Positions 16,621-24,434 of a stretch of 64,000 nucleotides of DNA are shown here, one piece after another. This stretch comes from Planctomycetota bacterium (GTDB taxonomy: Bacteria > Planctomycetota > Planctomycetia > Planctomycetales > Planctomycetaceae): the NCBI GenBank assembly GCA_003388505.1, contig QQVO01000078.1, positions 1 through 64,000 of the forward strand. The letters are read 5' to 3'. Position numbers and translations under genes: made by a program. A model generated the notes under the pieces. It saw nothing but the letters and a program-made list of their open reading frames with translations. It was not told the DNA's origin and ran no database searches. Every line of letters begins with the position of its first letter. Within the stretch, counting starts at the first letter, position 1.

Positions 16621-17808
16621 TCAGCTTGCGGTCTGCGCATCGCGGGTTGCGGCTCGCTGCTCCAGAACTTTCTGATAGACCTCGCGGATGCGGCGGGTCA
16701 TTGTCTGGTGGCGGAACTGGTCGGTGAATCGTTGGCGGCCGGCGTCGCCCAGGCGGCGTCGTAAATCGGGATCTGCGGCGAGACACAGGATCGACTCGGC
16801 GAGTTCGTCGACCGAATCGCGGGGGAGGAGGAATCCGGTCTCGTCCGGGATGACGACTTCCCGCGCGCCGCCGACGTCGTAGGAGACCACCGGTTTCCCG
16901 GCGATCAGCGCCTGCGGCAGAACGCGGGCCAGGCCCTCCCACTGGCTGGTGTGGACGACGAGGTCGGTCGCATGCAGCAGTTCCGGGACGACCTCGGGGG
17001 GGACGAGTCCGGCAAAGACGAAATGATCCGTGAGACCGGCTGCGGCGATTTCCCGCTCGTACCGCGCGCGAAGGTTTCCGTCGCCGACGAAGAGGAAGCG
17101 GACCTGCGGGCGTTCGGCGACGACCCGGCCGGCGGCGGCGATGACGAACTCGTGGCCCTTGAGATGAAACAGCCGCCCGACCTTGCCGACGACGATGTGC
17201 CGGTCGTCGAACCCGAGTTCGCGGCGGACGGTCTCGCGGGGGCGCGGGGGCGTAAGGAACGGCTCGACGTCGAAGCCGCTGTAGACGGTCGTAAACGCGT
17301 CGCGCGGGGCGACTCCGCTTGTCACGTACTCGTCGGTCATGGCGTCGGAGACGCTGATGAAATGATCGGTTCGCGCAGCCGCCCACTTCTCGGCGGCGAT
17401 GTAGATCCGCTGCGTCAACCCGCTCTGACCGTAATGAAACGCTGCGCCGTGGATGGTGTGCACGACGGGGAGCCGCAGTCTGGCTGCTGCGGCGCGGCCC
17501 AGTATTCCGGCTTTTGAACTGTGGGTGTGGACGACGTCGGGCTGCAATTTGTCGAGCAGGCGAATGAGGGCGCGGAAGGCTTTCAGGTCGCGGGAAGGAT
17601 GAATGCTGCGGCGGAGCGGCTCGACGACCCGGAGCGGAAATCCGCCTTGGGCTGCGCGGTCCAGCAGACTGCCTTCGGGGCCGAGGGCCGGTCCGGTGAT
17701 GAGCGTGACGTCGTCGCCGTAGTCCCGGTGCTGATCTTCGACGGTCAGCAGCGTGTTTTCCTGGGCGCCGCCGACGATCAGGCGGGTAATGACGTGGACG
17801 ACCTTCAT
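16621..17808 (-). CDS. Glycosyltransferase family 4 protein
   Basis: A 395-residue GT-B glycosyltransferase. The N-terminal Rossmann domain starts MKVVHVITRLIVGGAQENTL, with the glycine loop for substrate, and VVHTHSSKAGILGR, a typical GT4 feature. The C-terminal nucleotide-sugar domain has VGKVGRLFHLKGHEFVI and, in the E-x7-E region, SQWEGLARVLPQALIAGKPVVSYDVGGAREVV. It probably transfers sugars to a cell-surface glycan or lipid. It lies 60 bp after the FHA-STAS gene and 99 bp before prfB on the same strand; a functional link is not evident. Confidence 0.92.
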   Translation of the reverse strand: MKVVHVITRLIVGGAQENTLLTVEDQHRDYGDDVTLITGPALGPEGSLLDRAAQGGFPLRVVEPLRRSIHPSRDLKAFRALIRLLDKLQPDVVHTHSSKAGILGRAAAARLRLPVVHTIHGAAFHYGQSGLTQRIYIAAEKWAAARTDHFISVSDAMTDEYVTSGVAPRDAFTTVYSGFDVEPFLTPPRPRETVRRELGFDDRHIVVGKVGRLFHLKGHEFVIAAAGRVVAERPQVRFLFVGDGNLRARYEREIAAAGLTDHFVFAGLVPPEVVPELLHATDLVVHTSQWEGLARVLPQALIAGKPVVSYDVGGAREVVIPDETGFLLPRDSVDELAESILCLAADPDLRRRLGDAGRQRFTDQFRHQTMTRRIREVYQKVLEQRAATRDAQTAS

Positions 17809-17868
17809 GAACGGAAACCAGCGGCCTCCCAGTGAACTGCGACCGACGACTGCGTCTCTCGTGCCCTG

Positions 17869-19062
17869 TCAGGGACTGCCGGCTTGCGGGGAGGACGCCG
17901 TTGCCTGCGAGGCGTCGAGCGAGCGCAGGGCTTCTTCCCGCGACTGATAGTACGGCCAGATCGAGGAGAAATTCATCGTTTCGAGCACGGAGCGCATCTC
18001 CGGGGTGGCGCCGCACATGGCGGCGCCGTCGCGGGCGTTCCGGCAAAACGTCGCCACGGCGTCGAGAATCACGCTTCCGACAAGTGGTACGTCCTTGAAA
18101 TCGATCACCACCGTGCGAAAGCCGCGCGTCTGCAGCAACCGGGTGACCTGATTCGATTCGAGGTGGATGTCCTGGTAGAAGAATTCGCGAATGTCGCCTT
18201 GAGGGAAAACAACAAGCGACTGGCCGACGACTTCGACGGGAAAGACCTGATGGTTGCGGGTCAGGAACGCCGCGGCCTGCGCGTCGTCCGGCTGGGGGGC
18301 GTCGTCGGCCGTTGTTGAGGCAGCTGCCGGTTGAGAGACAGGCGTCTCCGAAAGATGGGGATAGCGCACGCGAAACCCATAGCGGCCGACGTGAAATACC
18401 TCACCCTCGGCGAGGCATCCGAAGGGCGCCGGTTCGTCGCCGATGCGCACTCCGTTGCGGCCCAAGAGGTCGATGACCCAGAGCCCGGAGGGGGCGAGCA
18501 GCAGCGCGCAGTGGACGCGGGACACTTCATCGTCGGCACAGGTGACGCGGCAGCGCTCGTCGCGGCCCACAAGGGTCAACACCCGGTTGACGGGGAATAC
18601 GGCGTTCTTCCGCTTACCGGTCAGAAGTTGCAGTTCGACTTCGGGAAGCTCGCCGAATTCGGGCAGCTTCTGATCGCGCGGTTTGAAATCGAGTGGTGAG
18701 GGGAGTTCGGGGGTGTAGGCCCACCCGTCGTCGAGCAACTGAATCCAATACGGGCCGATTTTCAACCGGTCGGCGGCGGACAGCCAGGGCGCGCGATGCG
18801 GCCCGTCCCACGAGATGCCGCGGGCGCTGAGCAGATCCAGGCACAGGATTCGGCCTCCCAGCACGAGCAGGCAGGCGTGGCGGTAGGAGACGTCTGAAGA
18901 GTTGAGACGCACGTGGGAATTGCGGCCGCGCCCCAGGATGGCGTAGGGGGAGTCGACGATCTGCACGTCCGGCGGTCCGCCGCCCTCCTCGCGCAACGCC
19001 AGGCGGATCGGGCGGGGCGCACCGACCACGTGGCTGAACGTCTTGAGAGCCTGCGCGTCCAT
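17869..19062 (-). CDS. Tandem FHA plus STAS domain protein
   Basis: About 397 residues from the ATG at 19062; a TTG farther up is possible but less likely. The first FHA-like domain (~30-125) has ILGRGRNSHVRLNSSDVSYRHACL, and a second (~160-255) has TLVGRDERCRVTCADDEVSRVHCALLL and LLGRNGVRIGD, so both carry the GR...S...H phosphothreonine-binding pattern. The C-terminal ~100 residues (VVIDFKDVPLVGSVILDAVATF) are a STAS domain, as in anti-sigma factor antagonists. No membrane segments. The mix suggests a phosphorylation-responsive scaffold in a Ser/Thr-kinase / partner-switching pathway; no kinase or anti-sigma factor lies nearby. Confidence 0.82.
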   Translation of the reverse strand: MDAQALKTFSHVVGAPRPIRLALREEGGGPPDVQIVDSPYAILGRGRNSHVRLNSSDVSYRHACLLVLGGRILCLDLLSARGISWDGPHRAPWLSAADRLKIGPYWIQLLDDGWAYTPELPSPLDFKPRDQKLPEFGELPEVELQLLTGKRKNAVFPVNRVLTLVGRDERCRVTCADDEVSRVHCALLLAPSGLWVIDLLGRNGVRIGDEPAPFGCLAEGEVFHVGRYGFRVRYPHLSETPVSQPAAASTTADDAPQPDDAQAAAFLTRNHQVFPVEVVGQSLVVFPQGDIREFFYQDIHLESNQVTRLLQTRGFRTVVIDFKDVPLVGSVILDAVATFCRNARDGAAMCGATPEMRSVLETMNFSSIWPYYQSREEALRSLDASQATASSPQAGSP

Positions 19063-19492
19063 CTCTTTTCGCGTCAGTTGAGTCGATGTTTCGCGGCGGC
19101 CGCGCCGCGCCGGTGTCACGAGCCGATTCACCGAGACCAGGAATTGCAATCATTCCGCGCAGCAACGTGCTGCAGGCCCGCATGCGGATTGAGATTGCGA
19201 AGACTTCGTTGATATCTCGCGATCGTCCCCTTTTCCAGCAGTGGAGCCTGCACAACGACTCCGGTGTTGAGATGGCGCTTCTTCAGGCGTTTAAGTTACG
19301 CGATCAAACTCACGTTTCGGCCGACCTGGTGGGCGACACGCGGAATGTCTGTCAGGTTCCTGACAAATCGCCCACACTTGAGTGTATGATTATGCAACAC
19401 TCTTGGTGGCGGGTCAACTTCCGAATGTTCTCTTCGTGCTACTAACGTTCAGAATCTTGTTGTCCTGCGCAAATTCTTGCGTCGGTCCGTAG

Positions 19493-19511
19493 CGCACGCT
19501 GCCAGCGTGCG
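19493..19511. repeat. Palindromic repeat, GCACGCTG family, copy 1
   Basis: cgcacgctg c cagcgtgcg is a perfect 9-bp inverted repeat. Its match at 35231-35249 carries one substitution in the left arm. Confidence 0.65.
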
Positions 19512-19574
19512 TCAACCACTCAGTTTGTAAGAGCTGATCGCGTTGTCAAACGCGGAGAACCTCGATTGAGCGCT

Positions 19575-19845
19575 GTCAATTACACACAAGTCGGCTGGGG
19601 CTCGGCCCCACGGGATTCTCAAAAAGGACACAGATTTTCGCGGATTAGGCGGATCAGCACGGATTTTGCGGGGAGTTTTTGAAAAAGGCGGTAGCGACGA
19701 GCCCGCATCGATCCAGGCGTGAATACTCTGCACTCCATAGAGAGCAATCAGCGAAAATCGGTCCCATCTGTGGTCATCCGCGTTCCATTCGAATCTCGCG
19801 GAGAGCCACTCAATCGAGGGTCGAGAGATGTATGTAATCGACAGC
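19575..19845 (-). repeat. Dispersed ~250-nt intergenic repeat, copy D
   Basis: Read on the minus strand it has the landmarks of copies A-C in order: ctctcg hairpin, ggaacgcggatga, ccgattttcgctgatt, cgtgctgatccgcc, cgcgaaaatctgtgtcc and the 3' end ttgtgtgtaattgacag. The 3' end matches copy C (62031-62264) particularly well. Confidence 0.75.
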
Positions 19846-20003
19846 GATTGAGCGCTGCCTTCGCGGACGTCAGAATAGAGGCTGGGAACCGATTGAGCGA
19901 GAACTCGGGCTGAAGCGTACCTCGGCTGGCGGCTCCCAAGACAGGCCACGCCGACCCGGAACAGCCGGAAACTGTCGAACTGCCGGCGCAAGCGAAGGAA
20001 GCC

Positions 20004-21068
20004 ATGAACGATCCGAAACAGCTCAGGAAAGAGACGCAGTGGACTTCTCAGGACGTCCTGTTCGGGATTGCGAGGCTCCCGGAGACATCGACGCTGTTCA
20101 TCGGAAGCAGCGACTTCGGGGTTTATGCGTTCGACGCCGCCGCGGAGTCGCCTGAGCGCGTGGCGTTTTCCGGCGACGGGCATTCGAGTTACGTCACAGG
20201 GGTGGCGCGGGCGGGGGGGCAACTGGTCTCCGGCAGCTATGACGGGCGTCTCATCTGGTGGGACGTTGAATCACGGACGCAGGTTCGCTCACTCGACGCC
20301 CACGACCGGTGGATTCGCCGCGTGATTGCGACGCCCGACGGCGGCCGCATCGTGTCGATCGCCGACGACATGCAGATCAAGGTCTGGGACGCGGGGGACG
20401 GCAAGCCGGTGGCGGAGTTCAGCGACCATGATCCGCTGACGCCGCACGATTATCCGTCGATGCTGTATGCGGTGGCGGTTTCAGCCGACGGCCGGTGGCT
20501 GGCCAGCGGCGACAAGACCGGGCACGTAGTGGTCTGGAACGCGGAGACGTTCGAGAAAGTCGCTGAGGTTGAGACGCCCGTGATGTATACGTGGGATCCG
20601 AAACAGCGGCGACACTCGATCGGGGGTGTTCGCAGCCTGGCGTTTTCGCCGGACGGAACGCGGCTGGCCGTGGGAGGGATCGGCACGATCGGAAACATCG
20701 ATCACCTGGGGGGACCGTCGCGGGTGGAGATCTTTCAGTGGGAGTCCGGCGAGCGGTTGTTCGAACTCGAAAACGAAGAACGCAAAGGGCTGGTCGAGCA
20801 GATCGTCTGGTCGCCGGATGGATCATGGATTCTCTGCGGCGGCGGCGATCACAAGGGGTTCCTCAAGTTCTATGACATGACGACGGGGGATCTCATCCAC
20901 CAGGACGGAGGGGACGGACACGTTCACGGCTTTGTTCTTGACGAAGACTGGACGACGATCTTCACGGCCTGCCATCAGCGGATTGAGCGGTGGACGATCG
21001 AGGCGGCGGCGTCCGCTGAAGGGTCTGACGCAGCAGCCGAAATGACCGGCGACACGGAATCGAACTGA
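20004..21068 (+). CDS. WD40 repeat propeller protein
   Basis: A 354-residue protein without a signal peptide. WD-type blades can be read as QLVSGSYDGRLIWWDVES, RIVSIADDMQIKVWDAGDG, WLASGDKTGHVVVWNAETF, RLAVGGIG...VEIFQWESGE and WILCGGGDHKGFLKFYDMTTG, with blade N-termini in between, so about six or seven blades. It is probably a cytoplasmic protein-interaction scaffold; no enzymatic domain is fused. GAAGGAAG lies just before the ATG. The neighbours give no clue to its partners. Confidence 0.85.
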   Translation: MNDPKQLRKETQWTSQDVLFGIARLPETSTLFIGSSDFGVYAFDAAAESPERVAFSGDGHSSYVTGVARAGGQLVSGSYDGRLIWWDVESRTQVRSLDAHDRWIRRVIATPDGGRIVSIADDMQIKVWDAGDGKPVAEFSDHDPLTPHDYPSMLYAVAVSADGRWLASGDKTGHVVVWNAETFEKVAEVETPVMYTWDPKQRRHSIGGVRSLAFSPDGTRLAVGGIGTIGNIDHLGGPSRVEIFQWESGERLFELENEERKGLVEQIVWSPDGSWILCGGGDHKGFLKFYDMTTGDLIHQDGGDGHVHGFVLDEDWTTIFTACHQRIERWTIEAAASAEGSDAAAEMTGDTESN

Positions 21069-21101
21069 GCGTCTGCCAACCAACTCACGACGCGGGCGAT
21101 T

Positions 21102-21218
21102 CAGTGTGCCGGGGTACGGAAGTGCGCTTTCCGGCAGGTTGCGGCGGTCAGGTGGTCGAGCAGGTCGATGAGGGGCTGGATCTCGCCGGCGGTGCTGAGC
21201 AGACCAACAGTATGTCAC
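21102..21218 (-). pseudogene. Possible short coding remnant downstream of msrP
   Basis: One frame reads about 38 residues (TVGLLSTAGEIQPLIDLLDH and so on) and ends in TGA, with a stop directly before it. The amphipathic, protein-like composition suggests the tail of a lost gene, but no family is recognised and chance cannot be excluded. Confidence 0.2.
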
Positions 21219-21230
21219 GGCGCCTTGCAG

Positions 21231-22211
21231 TCACGCATACAGGCCGGCGACGTACTCGCCGTAGCCGTTGTAGATCTGCGTCTCGAAGCGTTCGCGGGTG
21301 CCGAGCATCCACTCGGTAGCCTGGCTCCAGCGGGGGTGCGGAATGTCCGGATTGACGTTGGCCTGGAAGTCGTATTCACGGGGGTCGGCTGTGTTCCAGA
21401 AGGTGGCCGGCTGCCGATCGGTGAAGGTGATGCGGGTCAACGATTTGATGCTCTTGTAGCCGTACTTCCAGGGCACGACGAGCCGCACGGGCGTTCCATG
21501 CTGCTTGGGCAACGGTTCGCCGAAGATTCCGGTGGCGAGGAGGGATAACTCGTTGTCTGCTTCGGCGATCGTCAAACCTTCGGTGTAAGGCCAGTCATAG
21601 TATGAGTCGCCGACCGTGTCGGGATGCTGAAACGTCTGAAACTCGACGAACTTCGCCCCCGGCTTCGGCTGCACTTCTTTCAGCAGGTCACGCAACGGGA
21701 AACCGGTCCAGGGGACGCACATCGCCCAGGTTTCGACACAGCGATGGCGGTAGGCGCGCTCTTCCAGCGTGAAGAGTTGCAGCAGGTCATCGAGGTCGAA
21801 TTCACGCGGCTTCTCACACAGACCGTCGACGGTCAGCGTTTCCGGGAACTTGTTGAAGCCGGCGACGTATCGGTAAACGTCCTTGCCGGTCGTGAATTCG
21901 TAGAAGTTGGAGTATTCGGCGGCGGCCCGCTTGGCTGTTTCGTCCCGGCCGTATTCGAATTCGGGATTTCGTTCGGCCGGGTACAGGGATTGATAGGCGG
22001 TGGGGAGCGGTTCGACCTGGCCGGCGGCTTCGATTTCTTCGTCGGTCGGGCTGCTGCAGCCGGTGACCAACGGGGCGAATGCCGCCCCGGCCGCGCCCAG
22101 TCCCATCGACTTGAGAAACTCGCGCCGGTGACTGCGCCGGTTGCGGTAGACTTCGATTGCAGTATGCCGCGATTCGGGCAGATCCCACGGGCGGCGAATG
22201 ATGTAATTCAT
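21231..22211 (-). CDS. msrP: MsrP-like molybdopterin-dependent methionine sulfoxide reductase
   Basis: A 326-residue protein similar along its length to E. coli MsrP (YedY). Start at 22211, with GGAAGGA 11 bp upstream. A twin-arginine signal is present (RRSHRREFLKSMGLG), followed by LVTGC, which is lipobox-like, so it may be an exported or lipid-anchored Tat substrate. The molybdenum-ligating Cys is in YRHRCVETWAMCVPWTGFPL (~158), and VVPWKYGYKSIKSL and ANVNPDIPHPRWSQATEW match the family. The known reaction is repair of periplasmic methionine sulfoxide with electrons from membrane heme protein MsrQ; no msrQ lies adjacent. Confidence 0.9.
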   Translation of the reverse strand: MNYIIRRPWDLPESRHTAIEVYRNRRSHRREFLKSMGLGAAGAAFAPLVTGCSSPTDEEIEAAGQVEPLPTAYQSLYPAERNPEFEYGRDETAKRAAAEYSNFYEFTTGKDVYRYVAGFNKFPETLTVDGLCEKPREFDLDDLLQLFTLEERAYRHRCVETWAMCVPWTGFPLRDLLKEVQPKPGAKFVEFQTFQHPDTVGDSYYDWPYTEGLTIAEADNELSLLATGIFGEPLPKQHGTPVRLVVPWKYGYKSIKSLTRITFTDRQPATFWNTADPREYDFQANVNPDIPHPRWSQATEWMLGTRERFETQIYNGYGEYVAGLYA

Positions 22212-22399
22212 CGAATCAGAATCCTTCCCTGTGCGGTGGCACTCGTAATCAACGGACGGGGCCTCGTTTCCTTCACGGAGGCAACGTATTCTACGCATGA
22301 GCGAATGAGAGGGAAGTGCAGACGTGTTAGCGATTCGGTGCGGTTAGCTCAAATCGCGTTGCGACCCACGAAAAAAAACAGATTCTTCGGAGGGACATC

Positions 22400-23812
22400 G
22401 TGCTGCGGAAATTGATTGCGTCGCTGGTGGTTGTGCTGATGGTTGCGGGGTTCGCGGGGGCGGATAATCGACCGAATATCGTCGTTGTGCTGGTGGATGA
22501 CCTGCGGTGGGACGAGTTGAGTTGCATGGGGCATCCGGTGGTCCGCACGCCGGGGATCGACCGCGTTGCGCGCGAGGGCGCGCGGTTTCGCAATGCGTTC
22601 GCATCGACGCCGCTCTGTTCGCCCGTTCGCGCCTGCCTGCTGACGGGACTGAATACGCACAATCACGGGATTCTGGACAACACGGCGAGAGACGAGCAAA
22701 GTCACAAGCTACAGACCTTTCCCCGCGCACTGCAGGAGGCCGGATACCACACCGGTTATGTCGGCAAATGGCACATGGGGAACGACGACTCTCCCCGGCC
22801 CGGGTTTGACGAATGGGCCTGCCTGCAGGGACAGGGAACGTCGTTTGATCCGCCGCTGAATATCAAAGGAGAGCGGCGGGACTTCACAGGGCATACGACC
22901 GACGTGCTGAATGAGTTGGCGCTGGAATTCGTGGACAGCGAGCGAGAGGGACCGTTCTGCCTGTATCTTGCGCACAAGGCGCTGCATCCGGAGTTGATCC
23001 AGTACGACGACGGGAGCATTTCGGACCCGTCGGCGGCCCGCTTCATGCCGGCGGAGAGGCACGAGACGCTGTATGCGGACGCACCGGTGCCGCGACGACT
23101 CAACGTGACTGATGACCTGGCGGATAAACCGGCGCTGCAGCGGGAGATCGATGGTTTGCCGCCGCTCAGCCGCGAGACGGGGACGCCCGATGAAACGGTG
23201 CGGGATCGCTGGCGGATGCTGGCCGCGGTGGACGAGGGCGTTGCCCAGTTGTTCGACGCGCTGGAGGAGTCCGGTGAACTCGACTCGACGGTGTTCGTGT
23301 TTACGAGCGATCACGGTTACTGGTACGGCGAACACGGCCTGAGCGTGGAACGACGTTTGGCCTATGAGGAGGCGATCCGGATTCCGCTGCTGGTGCGTTA
23401 CCCGCCGCTGGTGGAGGCCGGGCTGCTGATTGACGAGTTCGCGCTGAGCATCGATCTGGCCCCGACGCTGCTGGAGTTGGCGGACGTGGAGTCCGAACGC
23501 ACTCTTGACGGCCGCAGCCTCGTTCCGCTGCTGGCGGGGAAGGCTCCGGACGACTGGAGAACGTCGTTCCTGATCGAATACAACACCGACACGGTGTTTC
23601 CGCGCGTCCTCAACATGGGCTACCGCGCGGTTCGCACCGACCGGTTGAAGTACATCCATTATCTCGAACTGGAGGGGATGGACGAACTGTACGACCTGAC
23701 GGCCGATCCCTATGAGATGCAGAATGTGATCGACGATCCGGATTACGCGGGTGAGTTACGGAAGATGGAACTGCGACTTGAGAGATTGCGGGAGGGTGAA
23801 GGGGGGGCGTGA
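22400..23812 (+). CDS. Sulfatase (formylglycine-dependent, alkaline phosphatase fold)
   Basis: A 470-residue secreted sulfatase. GTG start with GGAGGG 5-6 bp upstream, followed by a signal peptide (LIASLVVVLMVAGFAGA). The metal site begins NIVVVLVDDLRWDEL. The active-site Cys is in LCSPVRACLLTG (CxPxR), the substrate for conversion to formylglycine. GYVGKWHMG and FTSDHGYWYGEHG are further conserved blocks. It probably removes sulfate esters from polysaccharides, as is common in planctomycetes; the substrate cannot be told from sequence. No anaerobic maturase or FGE gene is in the window. Confidence 0.93.
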   Translation: MLRKLIASLVVVLMVAGFAGADNRPNIVVVLVDDLRWDELSCMGHPVVRTPGIDRVAREGARFRNAFASTPLCSPVRACLLTGLNTHNHGILDNTARDEQSHKLQTFPRALQEAGYHTGYVGKWHMGNDDSPRPGFDEWACLQGQGTSFDPPLNIKGERRDFTGHTTDVLNELALEFVDSEREGPFCLYLAHKALHPELIQYDDGSISDPSAARFMPAERHETLYADAPVPRRLNVTDDLADKPALQREIDGLPPLSRETGTPDETVRDRWRMLAAVDEGVAQLFDALEESGELDSTVFVFTSDHGYWYGEHGLSVERRLAYEEAIRIPLLVRYPPLVEAGLLIDEFALSIDLAPTLLELADVESERTLDGRSLVPLLAGKAPDDWRTSFLIEYNTDTVFPRVLNMGYRAVRTDRLKYIHYLELEGMDELYDLTADPYEMQNVIDDPDYAGELRKMELRLERLREGEGGA

Positions 23813-24066
23813 AGGATGTGGGTGGGGAAGAATGAAGCGGCGCTGGCTGCACTATTGCAAGCGATCAGCAAGAACCGGGGTGTCGAGGCGTCCGACGAGT
23901 GAACTATGCGCCGGCCGCTCTTTTCCGACGCGATCCTGGCAAGCGACTTTGTCGAACATGACCTCCGCGCTGGCAGCGGGAAGCGGAATCAGCTCTCGAA
24001 ATCGTCGCGGGTTCATCGTAGAATCAGGGCGATAGACCGGATCATGTGTGTCATTCCGAGTGCGTG

Positions 24067-24324
24067 ATGTCCGTACCACCCGAGACAGATCTTCCCCAAT
24101 TCGTCTCCTTCGCAACGGAGCAATTGGAGAATGGAGGCTCGCAGTTGACTCCCGAGGAGGTGCTGAACCTCTGGCGGGCGCAGCATCCGGCGCCGGAGGA
24201 CTTCGCCGACGCCGTTGAGGCATTGGAGCGAGCATTGGCTCAGGCGGATCGCGGAGAAGGTCGCGCACTCGAAGAATTCGACAAGGCGTTTCGCACCCGA
24301 CATCAGATCGCCGCGGACGAATGA
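24067..24324 (+). CDS. Putative antitoxin of a RelE/ParE-type module
   Basis: An acidic 85-residue protein (FVSFATEQLENGGSQLTPEEVLNLWRAQ and onward) with a helical, Glu-rich character like antitoxins of addiction modules. It overlaps the next start by ATGA (24321-24324), and that next frame begins like a RelE/ParE toxin, which supports the call. No DNA-binding motif is clear. Weak ribosome site. The toxin partner is truncated, so this may be an orphan antitoxin. Confidence 0.55.
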   Translation: MSVPPETDLPQFVSFATEQLENGGSQLTPEEVLNLWRAQHPAPEDFADAVEALERALAQADRGEGRALEEFDKAFRTRHQIAADE

Positions 24325-24404
24325 AGCGCCGGGTCCGCGTTCTGCCCGAGGCCGAACGACAACCGACAACTGTCGTACGCCGATGGCGTACATACTGGGG
24401 GTGA
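24321..24404 (+). pseudogene. Truncated RelE/ParE-type toxin remnant
   Basis: The frame starts at the ATG overlapping the antitoxin stop and reads MKRRVRVLPEAERQ, the usual beginning of RelE/ParE toxins (basic strand, then LPEAE), but after about 14 residues it runs into intergenic repeat DNA and stops at residue 27. The rest of a ~95-residue toxin is absent, so the toxin is dead. The break falls at the palindromic repeat gtacgcc/ggcgtac. Confidence 0.5.
24373..24391. repeat. Palindromic repeat, GTACGCC family, copy 1
   Basis: tcgtacgccgatggcgtaca is a small hairpin. A related hairpin with the same flank (gtcgtacgcc on one strand) occurs at 61924-61943. It coincides with the truncation of the toxin frame. 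Confidence 0.5.
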
Positions 24405-24410
24405 ATGCCG

Positions 24411-24434
24411 GCCGACTCGGCGGAGCGAGTCGGC
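24411..24434. repeat. Palindromic repeat, GACTCG family, copy 2
   Basis: gccgactcg gcggag cgagtcggc is a 9-bp stem with a 6-base loop. The same hairpin in inverse orientation lies at 56258-56284. Here it abuts the stop codon of the minus-strand gene, so it could act as a transcription end, but there is no T run. Confidence 0.7.

Larger units (their letters stand above)
19063..20003. other. Long intergenic region with palindrome and dispersed repeat
   Basis: About 940 bp between divergent genes without a credible coding sequence. It holds a perfect CGCACGCTG/CAGCGTGCG palindrome at 19493-19511 and dispersed repeat copy D in inverse orientation. The rest is probably promoter DNA for the two divergent genes, but no promoter is clear. 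Confidence 0.65.

Noticed and set aside
23852-24066. Minus-strand frame between the sulfatase and the antitoxin
   Set aside because: No start site, no motif and no sensible neighbour; nothing convincing.
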